A stretch of 59,671 bases of DNA, taken from positions 1-59,671 of IMG/VR virus record IMGVR_UViG_3300024346_007537. One strand, given 5' to 3'. Shown one piece after another: positions 35,264 to 44,568 of this stretch. The notes beneath the pieces were generated by a model, which was not told the origin of the DNA, made no database searches, and worked only from the letters and a program-made list of their open reading frames with translations. Every line of letters starts with the position of its first letter. Position 1 is the first letter of the stretch. Both the position numbers and the translations under genes were made by a program. Origin of the DNA: a virus.

Positions 35264-35998
35264 CTAACTTAGATATTCTTTTATGTCGTCAATTGTAAGT
35301 TTATGTTTACTGAGTGTCGTTTTCAAAGAACTTAACTGTCTCTTAATGATTGGGTTAATGTCTTTTTTTTCATTAGTTAAAATTTCATCATCACTATTTT
35401 TCTTTGTTAAGACGGTTTCCATGTAGTCCTTCATGAACTTCTTCGGGTTTTCAACTAATCTAACCTTATCTTCAGGTAATTTTTGATCATATCCCATTTT
35501 TTCAAGTCTTATCATCGCATCTTCGTGGGTGAGTTTTAACTCCTTCGTAAAATGTTCGTATGCTTCCTTAAAATTATCGTCATCACCTAATGTGTCGTCA
35601 TAACCAAGAGACTTACTCATATCTGACTCTGCCCAATACCTTAACGATGTGTGAGTTCCATGAACACCATGTGTTCCCATTTGACCAGCATATCCCTTTG
35701 CCGTTTGATTAGAGGTTTTTCTTGATGTTATACCTTTTGTATTTGCATCAGTTGCTTTACCACCTCTTTGAATATTTCCTTTAGCATTAACAATTTCCTC
35801 AACATCACCCTCTTCATCTTCTGCAACTTCAGGTATTTTTTTAAAGTTAGTGTCGTCCGACATTGCGTCGGCCATTTTCTTCCACTTGTCTCTTTCTTTT
35901 TTACTTAGACTCTCGTCGTTCGCCTTTGCATAAAAGAAACGTTGTTGTTTTTTTGAAGTAAATTTCTCTTCAATTACCCCTTTTATAAAATTATTCAT
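35264..35998 (-). CDS. Conserved phage protein with Q-R-F-F-Y N-terminal motif
   Basis: 244 residues from ATG 35998. KFTSKKQQRFFYAKANDESL then KKERDKWKKMADAMS resembles an N-terminal module seen in several environmental phage proteins (SKAQQRF type). The middle is Gly/Thr/His-rich, and the rest helical. The ATG at 35998 is chosen because the earlier in-frame start lies upstream of the late-type box at 36014-36021. Confidence 0.55.
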   Translation of the reverse strand: MNNFIKGVIEEKFTSKKQQRFFYAKANDESLSKKERDKWKKMADAMSDDTNFKKIPEVAEDEEGDVEEIVNAKGNIQRGGKATDANTKGITSRKTSNQTAKGYAGQMGTHGVHGTHTSLRYWAESDMSKSLGYDDTLGDDDNFKEAYEHFTKELKLTHEDAMIRLEKMGYDQKLPEDKVRLVENPKKFMKDYMETVLTKKNSDDEILTNEKKDINPIIKRQLSSLKTTLSKHKLTIDDIKEYLS

Positions 35999-36013
35999 AG
36001 AATATACTTTTAT

Positions 36014-36021
36014 TATAAATA
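36014..36021 (-). promoter_or_regulatory. Late-type box TATTTATA (minus strand, divergent pair)
   Basis: GATATTTATAATAAAAG on the minus strand, 15 nt before ATG 35998; its divergent partner lies 17 bp away. Confidence 0.7.
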
Positions 36022-36038
36022 TCAAATGTTTTGAAAGA

Positions 36039-36046
36039 TATTTATA
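36039..36046 (+). promoter_or_regulatory. Late-type box TATTTATA, 5 nt before ATG
   Basis: GATATTTATAAGAAT then ATG 36052. The box decides the start: the TTG at 36031 lies upstream of it. Confidence 0.75.
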
Positions 36047-36051
36047 AGAAT

Positions 36052-38346
36052 ATGAATAGTCAAGATATTTTAAGGAATTTAGGTATAAGTGTGGACATAC
36101 AACTCGATAGTTCAGAGACTTATGACTATGAAATTGCGGGGTTTGATAACGACTACGACCCCAAATTGTTGGATTTTACTAATTCAATAGTATTTGACAC
36201 GCCCATATTAAACGATTTAACCAATGACGATCCTACAATAGAAAATATTAAACTTTGTGAGTTTGATAACAGAATTAATGATGTTAATTACATTTATTCA
36301 GGGTTAACAGTATCGTTCAACTATGATGAATTTACTAATCATTTTAATATTTTAGACTCTGAGGGTAATATTATACATGATTATGAAAATTTTATTTTAA
36401 ATAATGATCTTTTTACATACACAGGAATTACTAATGAAATACATTACTTTGTAATATGTGAATATTCTGATACTCCGGTACCAACATCATCACCAACACC
36501 AGAACCTACAAATACAGAAACCCCAACACCAACGGAGACAAGCACACCATTACCAAGTGCAACTTCTACGGAGACTCCTTTACCAACATTAAGTAGTACC
36601 CCTAACCCAACAGGTACATCAACACCAATCCCTACTTTAGAACCGACACCTAACCCAACGAGTACTGAGGGTCCAACATCAACACCTAACCCAACGAGTA
36701 CTGAAGCACCAACCCCCACTCCAAACCCCACAAGTACTAACCAACCAACACCGGTACCAACGAGTACTGAAGCACCAACCCCAACTCCTAACCCAACGAG
36801 TACTAATCAACCTACACCAGTACCAACAAATACTGTAGAACCAACGGCAACACCAGTACCTACGAGTACCATTCAACCAACACCAGTACCTACGAGTACT
36901 AATCAACCTACCCCGAATCCTACGGTAGAACCTACCCCGAATCCAACAAGTACTGAAATACCAACACCTATACCGACAAGTACTGTAGAACCAACGGCAA
37001 CACCAGTACCTACGAGTACCATTCAACCAACACCAGTACCTACTTTAGAACCAACTCCTAACCCAACGAGTACTGAAGCACCAACCCCAACTCCAAACCC
37101 TACGAGCACTGAAATACCAACACCTATACCGACAAGTACTGAAGCACCAACCCCAACTCCTAACCCAACGAGTACTAATCAACCCACCCCTAATCCTACG
37201 AGCACCATACCACCAACCTTAACTCCAAACCCAACAAGTACTGTTCAACCGACACCAGAACCTACAAGTACTGTTCAACCAACAGCAACACCAGTACCAA
37301 CAAGTACTGTTCAACCTACACCAGTACCTACAAGTACTGTTCAACCAACACCAGTACCAACGAGTACTGAGGCACCAACACCAACTCCAAACCCAACGAG
37401 CACTGAAATACCAACACCAGTACCAACGAGTACTGTTCAACCGACACCAGAACCTACAAGTACTGTTCAACCTACACCAGCACCTACATCAACGGCAACA
37501 CCTACGGAAAGTAGTGCACCGAGCCCAACACCTCAACCTACAAGTACACCAAATTCAACACCACAACCAACACCAACGGTAACTGTAGCGTTATGGGTCC
37601 CAACACCCGACGCTTGGTTTGATGCATCAGACACATCAAGTTACACACTGTCTGGATCAAACCTTACTTCAGTAACTGATAAAGCGGGTAATTTTAACAT
37701 GAGTGTAGATGGAACCCCAACAAGAGTTACTAACGGATTAAATAATAAAAATGTGTGGGATTTTAGCGGAAGTGAAAGTTTAATCAGTTCGAACAGTGGT
37801 CCATATTCAAGTGGTGGTAATCATTGGGCAATAGGTGTATATCAATGGCACACAACATCATCAACAAAAAATTCTTTTTGGAGTGCTGACGGTGGTAGAA
37901 CATACGCAGTAAGTTGTAGTAATGCCAATAATGTTTGGGAGGGTGAAATTGATTATGATGGTTCTAATAGTATTGTTAATGGTATCGCTAAAAATAACTT
38001 TACACAAAACATTAATCAATCTCAATGGACAATTGTGTCAATTGTATTCAACAAATCAGGTAACCAAATATTTGGTAGATTAAATGGTACAGTTAGGACA
38101 TCTACTGATTCTTATAGTAATTCAATGAGCACTAATTGTACCGATATACGTATGATGAGAAATAGGTCAGGAGTAAAATTAGACGGTAGAATGGCAGAGT
38201 ATTTCCATATAGCGGGAACACCTGGCACAGGTGGTACAAATATTGACGAGGTTATAAAAGCGGAAGGATATCTTGCACACAAATGGGGACTTACAACTAT
38301 ATTACCTTCTAACCACCCATATAAGAATACTCAACCAACAGTATAA
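36052..38346 (+). CDS. Tail adhesin: Pro/Thr-rich stalk with C-terminal LamG-like domain
   Basis: 764 residues. Residues 1-140 form a beta-rich head or attachment domain. Residues ~141-513 are a mucin-like tract of PTSTxxPTP repeats. Residues 514-764 are a concanavalin/LamG-type domain (TPDAWFDASDTSSYTLSGSN; the ending EGYLAHKWGLTTILPSNHPY is characteristic of LamG-like domains in environmental phage proteins). Likely a receptor-binding or decorative fibre. The stalk may be extended and protease-resistant. Its DNA repeats make length change by recombination likely. Confidence 0.75.
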   Translation: MNSQDILRNLGISVDIQLDSSETYDYEIAGFDNDYDPKLLDFTNSIVFDTPILNDLTNDDPTIENIKLCEFDNRINDVNYIYSGLTVSFNYDEFTNHFNILDSEGNIIHDYENFILNNDLFTYTGITNEIHYFVICEYSDTPVPTSSPTPEPTNTETPTPTETSTPLPSATSTETPLPTLSSTPNPTGTSTPIPTLEPTPNPTSTEGPTSTPNPTSTEAPTPTPNPTSTNQPTPVPTSTEAPTPTPNPTSTNQPTPVPTNTVEPTATPVPTSTIQPTPVPTSTNQPTPNPTVEPTPNPTSTEIPTPIPTSTVEPTATPVPTSTIQPTPVPTLEPTPNPTSTEAPTPTPNPTSTEIPTPIPTSTEAPTPTPNPTSTNQPTPNPTSTIPPTLTPNPTSTVQPTPEPTSTVQPTATPVPTSTVQPTPVPTSTVQPTPVPTSTEAPTPTPNPTSTEIPTPVPTSTVQPTPEPTSTVQPTPAPTSTATPTESSAPSPTPQPTSTPNSTPQPTPTVTVALWVPTPDAWFDASDTSSYTLSGSNLTSVTDKAGNFNMSVDGTPTRVTNGLNNKNVWDFSGSESLISSNSGPYSSGGNHWAIGVYQWHTTSSTKNSFWSADGGRTYAVSCSNANNVWEGEIDYDGSNSIVNGIAKNNFTQNINQSQWTIVSIVFNKSGNQIFGRLNGTVRTSTDSYSNSMSTNCTDIRMMRNRSGVKLDGRMAEYFHIAGTPGTGGTNIDEVIKAEGYLAHKWGLTTILPSNHPYKNTQPTV
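36474..37590 (+). repeat. Degenerate Pro/Thr/Ser-coding tandem repeats
   Basis: Units of 30-60 bp built from CCAACNAGTACT and CCTAACCCAAC motifs. A 38-bp stretch starting near 36949 (AGTACTGAAATACCAACACC and the next 18 bases) recurs exactly near 41631 in the next fibre gene. Confidence 0.85.
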
Positions 38347-38383
38347 TTTTAATTCTTTATCTGAATATAACTAATGTTTTTAC

Positions 38384-38391
38384 TATTTATA
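38384..38391 (+). promoter_or_regulatory. Late-type box TATTTATA
   Basis: Ends 13 nt before ATG 38405. Confidence 0.6.
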
Positions 38392-38404
38392 TAGAAAAGT
38401 AAAA

Positions 38405-39409
38405 ATGCCATTAGATATTACAGGTTTTACAACTAATTTAATTGAATGCAGTAGTAAACTCGCGGGTGACTGTTGTCCTATCGACAGTACCTTAGATGTG
38501 AGGCCGTGGGCGTATGAAATTAACAAACATGGTGGTACTGATTTATGTGATTACATAATTAAAAGACGACCTGAAAAAGGGTGGACACTTGATTTTGTTT
38601 TTAACAGAAAAGAGTTACCGTGGTCTGTTGGTAGTGTCTTTTATTTTTTTGGTGTAAGGGATGAGTACACACAATCTTTATATGCCGACAATAACCTTTC
38701 CTTTGGTTTTACTTCTGATGGAAAAATTAAATGGAATGCATATAGATATTCGGGTAGTTGTGTTAACGAATCATATAAAGAAACTTTTTATCTTGATTCG
38801 GGAGTAACCCCAATTCTTTGTGAAAATGGTACCTCTAAGGATTTTAACATAACAATCGTATTTGATCGTCACTTAAGACACACCGAATGTGAAATTGAAA
38901 ATTCTGGTGGGTGGAATGATTTGATAACAGGATCTACAATAACTAACCCAAGAGAGGTAACCCTTTCAGGAGCAACAGAAAATTACCAATACATTGAAGA
39001 GTTAAACAAAGATTGGAATGATGAAAGATATGCAAGATTGGGTGTATTAAAAATATACCTAAATGGTCGACCTATCTATAAAATTGATAATTGGGAAGAA
39101 GTCATACCATCTAAAAGAGGTTTTCAACCATTTATCCAATCATGGGGTGGTGGAACCACAGGTTCAGGTGGAGTACACCAAGGTGTAACGAGTTTTAATT
39201 TAAAAAGAATCAAATATATTGAGGAACCTCTAAACGCATTACAGGTTAGACACCACTATATTGTGTCAACCAAACCAATGTACGACATTATTGAGTGTCA
39301 AGAAAAGTGTGAGGAAACAATATTACCATACAATGATGAAAGTCTAATAATTGACGGAGTAGGTTCCGACATAATGGAAACGGAAAATAACGACATTATA
39401 ATTTTTTAA
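38405..39409 (+). CDS. Cys-containing beta-sandwich protein, probable adhesin
   Basis: 334 residues, beta-rich, with clustered Cys (CSSKLAGDCCPID at the N-terminus, later single Cys and CQEKC near the end). Strands such as FVFNRKELPWSVGSVFYFFG, LSFGFTSDGKIKWNAYRYSG and ARLGVLKIYLNGRPIYKIDN resemble a LamG/concanavalin-like sandwich. Located between two fibre genes, so probably part of the tail fibre or its tip. No named family is certain. Confidence 0.55.
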   Translation: MPLDITGFTTNLIECSSKLAGDCCPIDSTLDVRPWAYEINKHGGTDLCDYIIKRRPEKGWTLDFVFNRKELPWSVGSVFYFFGVRDEYTQSLYADNNLSFGFTSDGKIKWNAYRYSGSCVNESYKETFYLDSGVTPILCENGTSKDFNITIVFDRHLRHTECEIENSGGWNDLITGSTITNPREVTLSGATENYQYIEELNKDWNDERYARLGVLKIYLNGRPIYKIDNWEEVIPSKRGFQPFIQSWGGGTTGSGGVHQGVTSFNLKRIKYIEEPLNALQVRHHYIVSTKPMYDIIECQEKCEETILPYNDESLIIDGVGSDIMETENNDIIIF

Positions 39410-39419
39410 TAACAATACA

Positions 39420-42400
39420 ATGGCATTTAGAAAAATATCAGAATTAAGTTCAAGTTTAACCCCAAGTGGGAGTGGTATTATACCAATAGTAATAAATGGA
39501 ACCACCTTTGGAACCACATTAGATGCAATAAAAGACCAAATCAATTCTGTGTTGACACCTCAATATGCAAGTTCGTCAATTACATCCTCGGTCGATACTC
39601 TGATAGGTAACGTTTCATCGTTAAACACCTTTACATCATCAGCAGATGGTCGTTTAGACTCTATAGAAATATTTACAGGTTCATTAAATGATTATTATGC
39701 AACTGACCAAGAGTTACTTGAGTTACGTGAATATTTTAACACCTATAGTTCATCAAATAACACAGTTAATACTCAACAAAACATACGATTAGATGCTTTA
39801 GATGGTTTAGAAATTGCGACGGGATCACTTCTTACTCAAATCGAAACTGAGAAGGGTAGGATTGATGCAATTTTATTATCTTCTGATGCGGACAAAGATT
39901 CATTTAAAGAAATAGTTGATTTAATTAATAGTGTTGACACAGAAAATGACAACGCATTTGGAACATATGTCCTTAATACAAACGATAGATTAGATTCAAT
40001 AGAGGTGGAGAGTGGATCAATTAGATCCGAATTTAATTCTTATACTTCTTCTGCCAATAATATTCTTGAAGACCATGAACTACAGAGGTGGTTACATGGT
40101 GAAAGGTTAACAAGTATAGAAACCTTTACAGGAAGTTTATCAGATACTGTTAATGATATAACCACTATTAAGGGTAGGTTAGATAAATTAGAAATTGAGA
40201 GTGGATCAATTAGAGATGAATTTAATTCTTTTACTTCTTCATATTTAATTGTTTCACAATCGTTTAATGATAGAATTTCCATCTTAGAGGGATATCATAT
40301 ACCACAACCAACACCAAACGCAACTCCTAATCCTACAAGTACACCAAACGCAACTCCTAATCCTACAAGTACACCAAATGCAACACCACAACCAACTCCT
40401 GTACCAACAGTAGAATATGAACTATACACTGCATATCTTAGTAGAGACGAAGGTCAAAGTGCTTTCTTTGAATTACGATGGACTAATGGAACTTCAGGAG
40501 CAACAGTTGGATTTACATTAAGTGGAACAGCCACACCAGCACAAGAATTTGGCGGTATGATTGAGGCTATGGATTATACTAAACCTACTGATATGTTCTT
40601 TACAGTAAATAATAATGGGTTCGTAATTTTAGAAATACCTATAAATGAGGATTCTCAAACAGAAGGTACTGAAACAATAACACTAACATTAGATGCTCAA
40701 GATAGTAACGGTAATCCAACTGGTGGTTTACAAAAGACCGTAACTATTAATGATACATCAGAACTTCAGGATTGGGAAATAGTTGCATCAACACATGATG
40801 AAGGTATAACATTTAATCATATATTGAAGACCGAACATGTACCTGCAGGAACAGAATATTTCTGGTATGTTGGTGTTGGTATCGGTTACCCATGGACGCC
40901 AGCATCGGCTGCTGATTTTGTAGGAGGAGTACTTCCTTCGGGCTCAGGAACAATACCTGTATATAATGAAACATTAGCGATTTCTGATTCAATACCTATA
41001 TCAATAGTAGCGGATAGTTTAACAGAAGGCGACGAGGTTTACCATATTATTGTTAAAGACGGTAGTCCATCGAATCCCGGTCAACATAGAGTAATCAGGA
41101 TGATGACGATTACTGATTCATCATTAACCCCTGTTACAACACCTACACCGACACCAACACCGTTACCTGTAGACTTTACTATTAGATTTCAATTGGATGG
41201 GGGAAATAGTACTTATTCATTAAAAGACTTAAGCATCCCACAATCGTTTGGAAATACACATAACCACACTATAACGGGATATAATCATGATGGTTTTGAA
41301 ACAGTAACTACTAATGTTGTTGCTAATAATGGATATACGTTTAATGGTAATGATGGGGAGTTAACTTATGCAATAAACGGTTCACCTATAAGTAATAACC
41401 AAGGTAATTCTACCCAAAACACTAACGGATTCTTTACAACATACAATTCTGTAACTGATAGTTGGGATTTATCAATACAAATAGGTTCTGTTGGTTCTGA
41501 TCTTATAACAGAAGGAGAAATAATAATATTAACCATCTCGGGTAACGCAATTTCGGATCCATTACCAACATCGACACCAAACGCAACTCCTAATCCTACG
41601 GCAACTATTCAACCTACACCAGTGCCAACGAGTACTGAAATACCAACACCTATACCGACAAGTACTGTTCAACCTAATCCGACACCAACGAGTACTACGA
41701 ACTTACAAGATATAGGTTTAACCATCTATATCAATAATGATGGTGGTGTGAATCCATGGACTGGTGGTGCAACGTACAGTGAAGTTCGAGATCATTTATG
41801 TACTTATGGAGCCACAAGTACTAACGGGACCACAAGACAAACTGATGGTGATCCTAACAACCCACAAACAGGTGATAGATTTTATGCTGGTGGGTTTCCT
41901 TTAGAACCTTTTGGTAGAAAATTTTTAAAATATTATCCAGACATGTCCGATGTTGCAAATTGGAAATGGATAGATGTGGATAATGATGGTTATATAACAG
42001 TTTCGGGATTCTCATGTACATCACCAACACCAACACCAACAAGTACAGTTGCACCACCGAGTCCAACAAGTACACCAAACGCAACTCCTAATCCTACACC
42101 AACAAGTACAGTTGCACCACCGAGTCCAACAAGTACACCAGAACCTGATCCAACAGCATATCCAACTGCAACACCAAATGCAACTCCTAACCCTACACCT
42201 AACGCCACACCAGCACCAGATCCAACACCCACAAGTACACCAAACTCAACTCCTAATCCAACGGCAACAGTTGCACCTATAAGTTGTATATCAGCAGCAC
42301 CTCTCAATATAAACGTAGAATCTGAGTACGATAGTAACAGTAATACCACAACCTTCAAATACATAACAAGTGATTTAGATGGAAATGGTGGTTTATTTGG

Positions 42401-42758
42401 TTGTATCAATGTTGATCGTGGATCTACAGTTACAATAAACGTTACGGGAAGTGCCCCTAATCTTGAAACACACCCAATAAAAATAACCAACATTAATGAT
42501 CAGGGTCAACATGAAGCACCACTCCCTAATGTGGTGAGTACGTGGAATGCGGGAAATCCATACACACTGACATGGGAAGTACCATGTGATGTGGGAATTA
42601 CACAATATCAGTATCAGTGTGTGAATCACGCACATATGCGTGGTGTGATTAATGTGAGTGGAACGTGTCCAACTCCAACACCAAGTCCAACAAGTACACC
42701 AAATGCAACTCCTAACCCAACACCAGCGAATAACACCATATATGTACATACACCTTAA
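39420..42758 (+). CDS. Modular tail fibre with Calx-beta-like and cupredoxin-like domains
   Basis: 1112 residues. 1-290: N-terminal attachment and coiled-coil region with RLDSIExxTGS repeats. ~333-448 and ~449-570: two Calx-beta-like domains (SRDEGQSAFFELRWTNGTSG; VADSLTEGDEVYHIIVKDGS). ~583-710 and ~760-862: two further beta modules. ~955-1083: a cupredoxin-like domain with His1018 and C1067-x2-H1070-x2-M1073 (YQCVNHAHMRGVINV), the spacing seen in amicyanin. Pro/Thr linkers separate modules, and a last linker leads only to NNTIYVHTP, as if a further domain was lost. Probable receptor-binding fibre. Confidence 0.75.
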   Translation: MAFRKISELSSSLTPSGSGIIPIVINGTTFGTTLDAIKDQINSVLTPQYASSSITSSVDTLIGNVSSLNTFTSSADGRLDSIEIFTGSLNDYYATDQELLELREYFNTYSSSNNTVNTQQNIRLDALDGLEIATGSLLTQIETEKGRIDAILLSSDADKDSFKEIVDLINSVDTENDNAFGTYVLNTNDRLDSIEVESGSIRSEFNSYTSSANNILEDHELQRWLHGERLTSIETFTGSLSDTVNDITTIKGRLDKLEIESGSIRDEFNSFTSSYLIVSQSFNDRISILEGYHIPQPTPNATPNPTSTPNATPNPTSTPNATPQPTPVPTVEYELYTAYLSRDEGQSAFFELRWTNGTSGATVGFTLSGTATPAQEFGGMIEAMDYTKPTDMFFTVNNNGFVILEIPINEDSQTEGTETITLTLDAQDSNGNPTGGLQKTVTINDTSELQDWEIVASTHDEGITFNHILKTEHVPAGTEYFWYVGVGIGYPWTPASAADFVGGVLPSGSGTIPVYNETLAISDSIPISIVADSLTEGDEVYHIIVKDGSPSNPGQHRVIRMMTITDSSLTPVTTPTPTPTPLPVDFTIRFQLDGGNSTYSLKDLSIPQSFGNTHNHTITGYNHDGFETVTTNVVANNGYTFNGNDGELTYAINGSPISNNQGNSTQNTNGFFTTYNSVTDSWDLSIQIGSVGSDLITEGEIIILTISGNAISDPLPTSTPNATPNPTATIQPTPVPTSTEIPTPIPTSTVQPNPTPTSTTNLQDIGLTIYINNDGGVNPWTGGATYSEVRDHLCTYGATSTNGTTRQTDGDPNNPQTGDRFYAGGFPLEPFGRKFLKYYPDMSDVANWKWIDVDNDGYITVSGFSCTSPTPTPTSTVAPPSPTSTPNATPNPTPTSTVAPPSPTSTPEPDPTAYPTATPNATPNPTPNATPAPDPTPTSTPNSTPNPTATVAPISCISAAPLNINVESEYDSNSNTTTFKYITSDLDGNGGLFGCINVDRGSTVTINVTGSAPNLETHPIKITNINDQGQHEAPLPNVVSTWNAGNPYTLTWEVPCDVGITQYQYQCVNHAHMRGVINVSGTCPTPTPSPTSTPNATPNPTPANNTIYVHTP

Positions 42759-42764
42759 TAAGAT

Positions 42765-44045
42765 ATGAATAACGAACAACTACAACAATTAACATTATCC
42801 ATAAATGAATCAACATCTGAAGACGTTGTTTCTGTGGGATACGGTTTTAAAACCGTGAATGGTAAATTAACTAATGAAAAATCATTAGTTTATACCGTAT
42901 CTAAAAAGAAAGATTTAAATGATATACCTGTAGACGAAAGAATTCCTTCTAATATTACTCATGAGGGTGAAATTTTAAAAACTGATGTGGTTGAAGGTAT
43001 TGTAAGACCTCAAGGATATGGAATGTGTGACGCGTCTTTTTATACTTGGCAAACAACCGACCCAACTAATAGAGATGAACATAGACCTATAATGGGTGGT
43101 GTATCTGTAACTAATTTTAGTAAATTAAGTAATTATGTTGGTACATTAGGTTTTATTGCGGTAGATAATGAAACAAATCATTTGGTTGGGGTTAGTAATA
43201 ATCATGTACTTGTTAATGATGCGTGGATTACTTCAGAGAGAAATTTATCGGGTGTACAAACCAACGTACATAACGACCCCGTGATTCAACCTAACGAACC
43301 AGGTAAGTCTAATTTAGGTTTTACAGTGGGTCAAGTCATAAGATACCAACCATTAAGTTCCCCCACAAACTATATTGATTGTGCAATTGCAATAATTAAT
43401 GAAGGAATGATAGATCCCAATGTTTCATGGAGACAACACAACATAAACACAATGAATGTAGCTCCAAGATTTGCAACAACACCAGAATTGGATCAATATT
43501 TATCAGAAGATGGTAGAGAATATTTTAGTGCGGGAAGAACCACCGGTGGTAAAGGTGAAGGAGTGGTTAAATTATTTAGAGATCAATTTGCATCATCAAT
43601 AAATATAAACTATAAAAAACAAGGGGTAGACGTGACGACCAAGATGAACGACACTTTCAGTCTAATGGCAAGTGGATCCACAACACCTACCGGCGACACG
43701 TGTTTTTACCCATCAAGTGGGGGAGACTCGGGTTCGGCGGTTTTAACATACGACGAAAATATTAATCAGTGGTTAATTGTTGGTCTTTTATATGGTGGGA
43801 TATTAATTAACGATGGTGATAATGAAAAACCTATCCGTACGTTATGTAATAGAATAGACAGAATTGAGAGTCTAATGAATATTAGATCTTGGGATGGGAC
43901 TATGAACGGAATAATACCATATGGTGGTGGAAATTCAATACATATCGTAGAGGGATCGTCACAATCCATAAACATGGTAATAGATGGTAAAACTTATTGG
44001 CAATTAGGTTTGGTTAATTCTACGTCGTATCCACCCTCTGTATAA
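42765..44045 (+). CDS. Trypsin-fold serine protease in the fibre cluster
   Basis: 426 residues. Catalytic triad candidates: His147 in VGVSNNHVLVN, Asp205 in YIDCAIAIIN, Ser322 in SSGGDSGSAVLT (the classic GDSGS loop). No signal peptide, so it is likely virion-borne or cytoplasmic. The N-terminal ~100 residues form a separate domain, and the C-terminal ~55 residues are beta-rich. It follows the modular fibre by 6 nt, so it may process fibre modules, act on host surface proteins, or serve as a passive binding fold. Confidence 0.75.
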   Translation: MNNEQLQQLTLSINESTSEDVVSVGYGFKTVNGKLTNEKSLVYTVSKKKDLNDIPVDERIPSNITHEGEILKTDVVEGIVRPQGYGMCDASFYTWQTTDPTNRDEHRPIMGGVSVTNFSKLSNYVGTLGFIAVDNETNHLVGVSNNHVLVNDAWITSERNLSGVQTNVHNDPVIQPNEPGKSNLGFTVGQVIRYQPLSSPTNYIDCAIAIINEGMIDPNVSWRQHNINTMNVAPRFATTPELDQYLSEDGREYFSAGRTTGGKGEGVVKLFRDQFASSININYKKQGVDVTTKMNDTFSLMASGSTTPTGDTCFYPSSGGDSGSAVLTYDENINQWLIVGLLYGGILINDGDNEKPIRTLCNRIDRIESLMNIRSWDGTMNGIIPYGGGNSIHIVEGSSQSINMVIDGKTYWQLGLVNSTSYPPSV

Positions 44046-44071
44046 AATAGTGAATAAAAAAATAGATTGAA

Positions 44072-44079
44072 TATTTATT
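44072..44079 (+). promoter_or_regulatory. Late-type box TATTTATT, 3 nt before ATG
   Basis: AATATTTATTAAT then ATG 44083, identical to the gp20 arrangement. Confidence 0.75.
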
Positions 44080-44082
44080 AAT

Positions 44083-44451
44083 ATGGAATTTTTTATAAGA
44101 AAAGGGTCAACAGATCCAATACTAAAGATGAGGTTAGTTGATGATGGACGAAACGATAAATCTTCATTTAACGATCTTTTAGAGAACTCGGATATTACAT
44201 TTGATATGTTTGAGGTAGAGACTGAAGTTCCTGTTATTTTGGGTGGGATATGTAATCTTACAACACGCACCAAAAAGTATGACCAAACCACCGACGAATA
44301 CTACATTACGTATAGATTCACTGCGGACCAAACATCGGAAGAGGGTAAGTACGAAGGAATTGTAACAATACAATTTCTTGATACAAATCTTGCACCTACC
44401 GAAAAATTAATTGTTCCAATCAAAGAAAAATTATTTATTAATATCATATAA
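44083..44451 (+). CDS. Small beta-sandwich tail protein (BppU-N-like)
   Basis: 122 residues. MRLVDDGRNDKSSFNDLLEN, then YITYRFTADQTSEEGKYEGI and VTIQFLD, follow the strand pattern of BppU-type N-terminal domains that bind baseplates or fibres (polarised 'material properties then limits' proteins). Last gene of the fibre cluster before gp43. The assignment rests on pattern only. Confidence 0.45.
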   Translation: MEFFIRKGSTDPILKMRLVDDGRNDKSSFNDLLENSDITFDMFEVETEVPVILGGICNLTTRTKKYDQTTDEYYITYRFTADQTSEEGKYEGIVTIQFLDTNLAPTEKLIVPIKEKLFINII

Positions 44452-44466
44452 TTAGTCCTTCGGGAA

Positions 44467-44497
44467 TTGATTATTTAGTATTTTATTGTTATATTTG
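44467..44497 (+). promoter_or_regulatory. Host-type (Bacteroidetes) promoter TTG-N20-TATATTTG before gp43
   Basis: TTG at 44467-44469 and TATATTTG at 44490-44497 fit the Bacteroidetes -33/-7 pattern (TAnnTTTG). Spacing is 20 nt, as at 48498-48528. Would allow early transcription by unmodified host polymerase. Confidence 0.7.
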
Positions 44498-44511
44498 TAG
44501 CAAGACTAACT

Positions 44512-44531
44512 ACATCATCCAATGATGGTGT
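44512..44531 (+). promoter_or_regulatory. Hairpin in the gp43 mRNA leader
   Basis: ACATCATC-CAAT-GATGGTGT, an 8-bp stem with one G-U and a 4-nt loop, 37 nt before ATG 44569. T4 gp43 represses its own mRNA by binding a leader hairpin; this may be an analogue, though the sequence differs. Confidence 0.45.
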
Positions 44532-44568
44532 AAGATAATGTGTCAACTAATTAAAAACACATATAACA

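Noticed and set aside
36444-37470. Long minus-strand open frames rich in Val/Gly or Trp/Cys/Arg over the Pro/Thr repeat region
   Set aside because: They are antisense shadows of the PTST repeats; composition and periodicity come from the + strand repeat.
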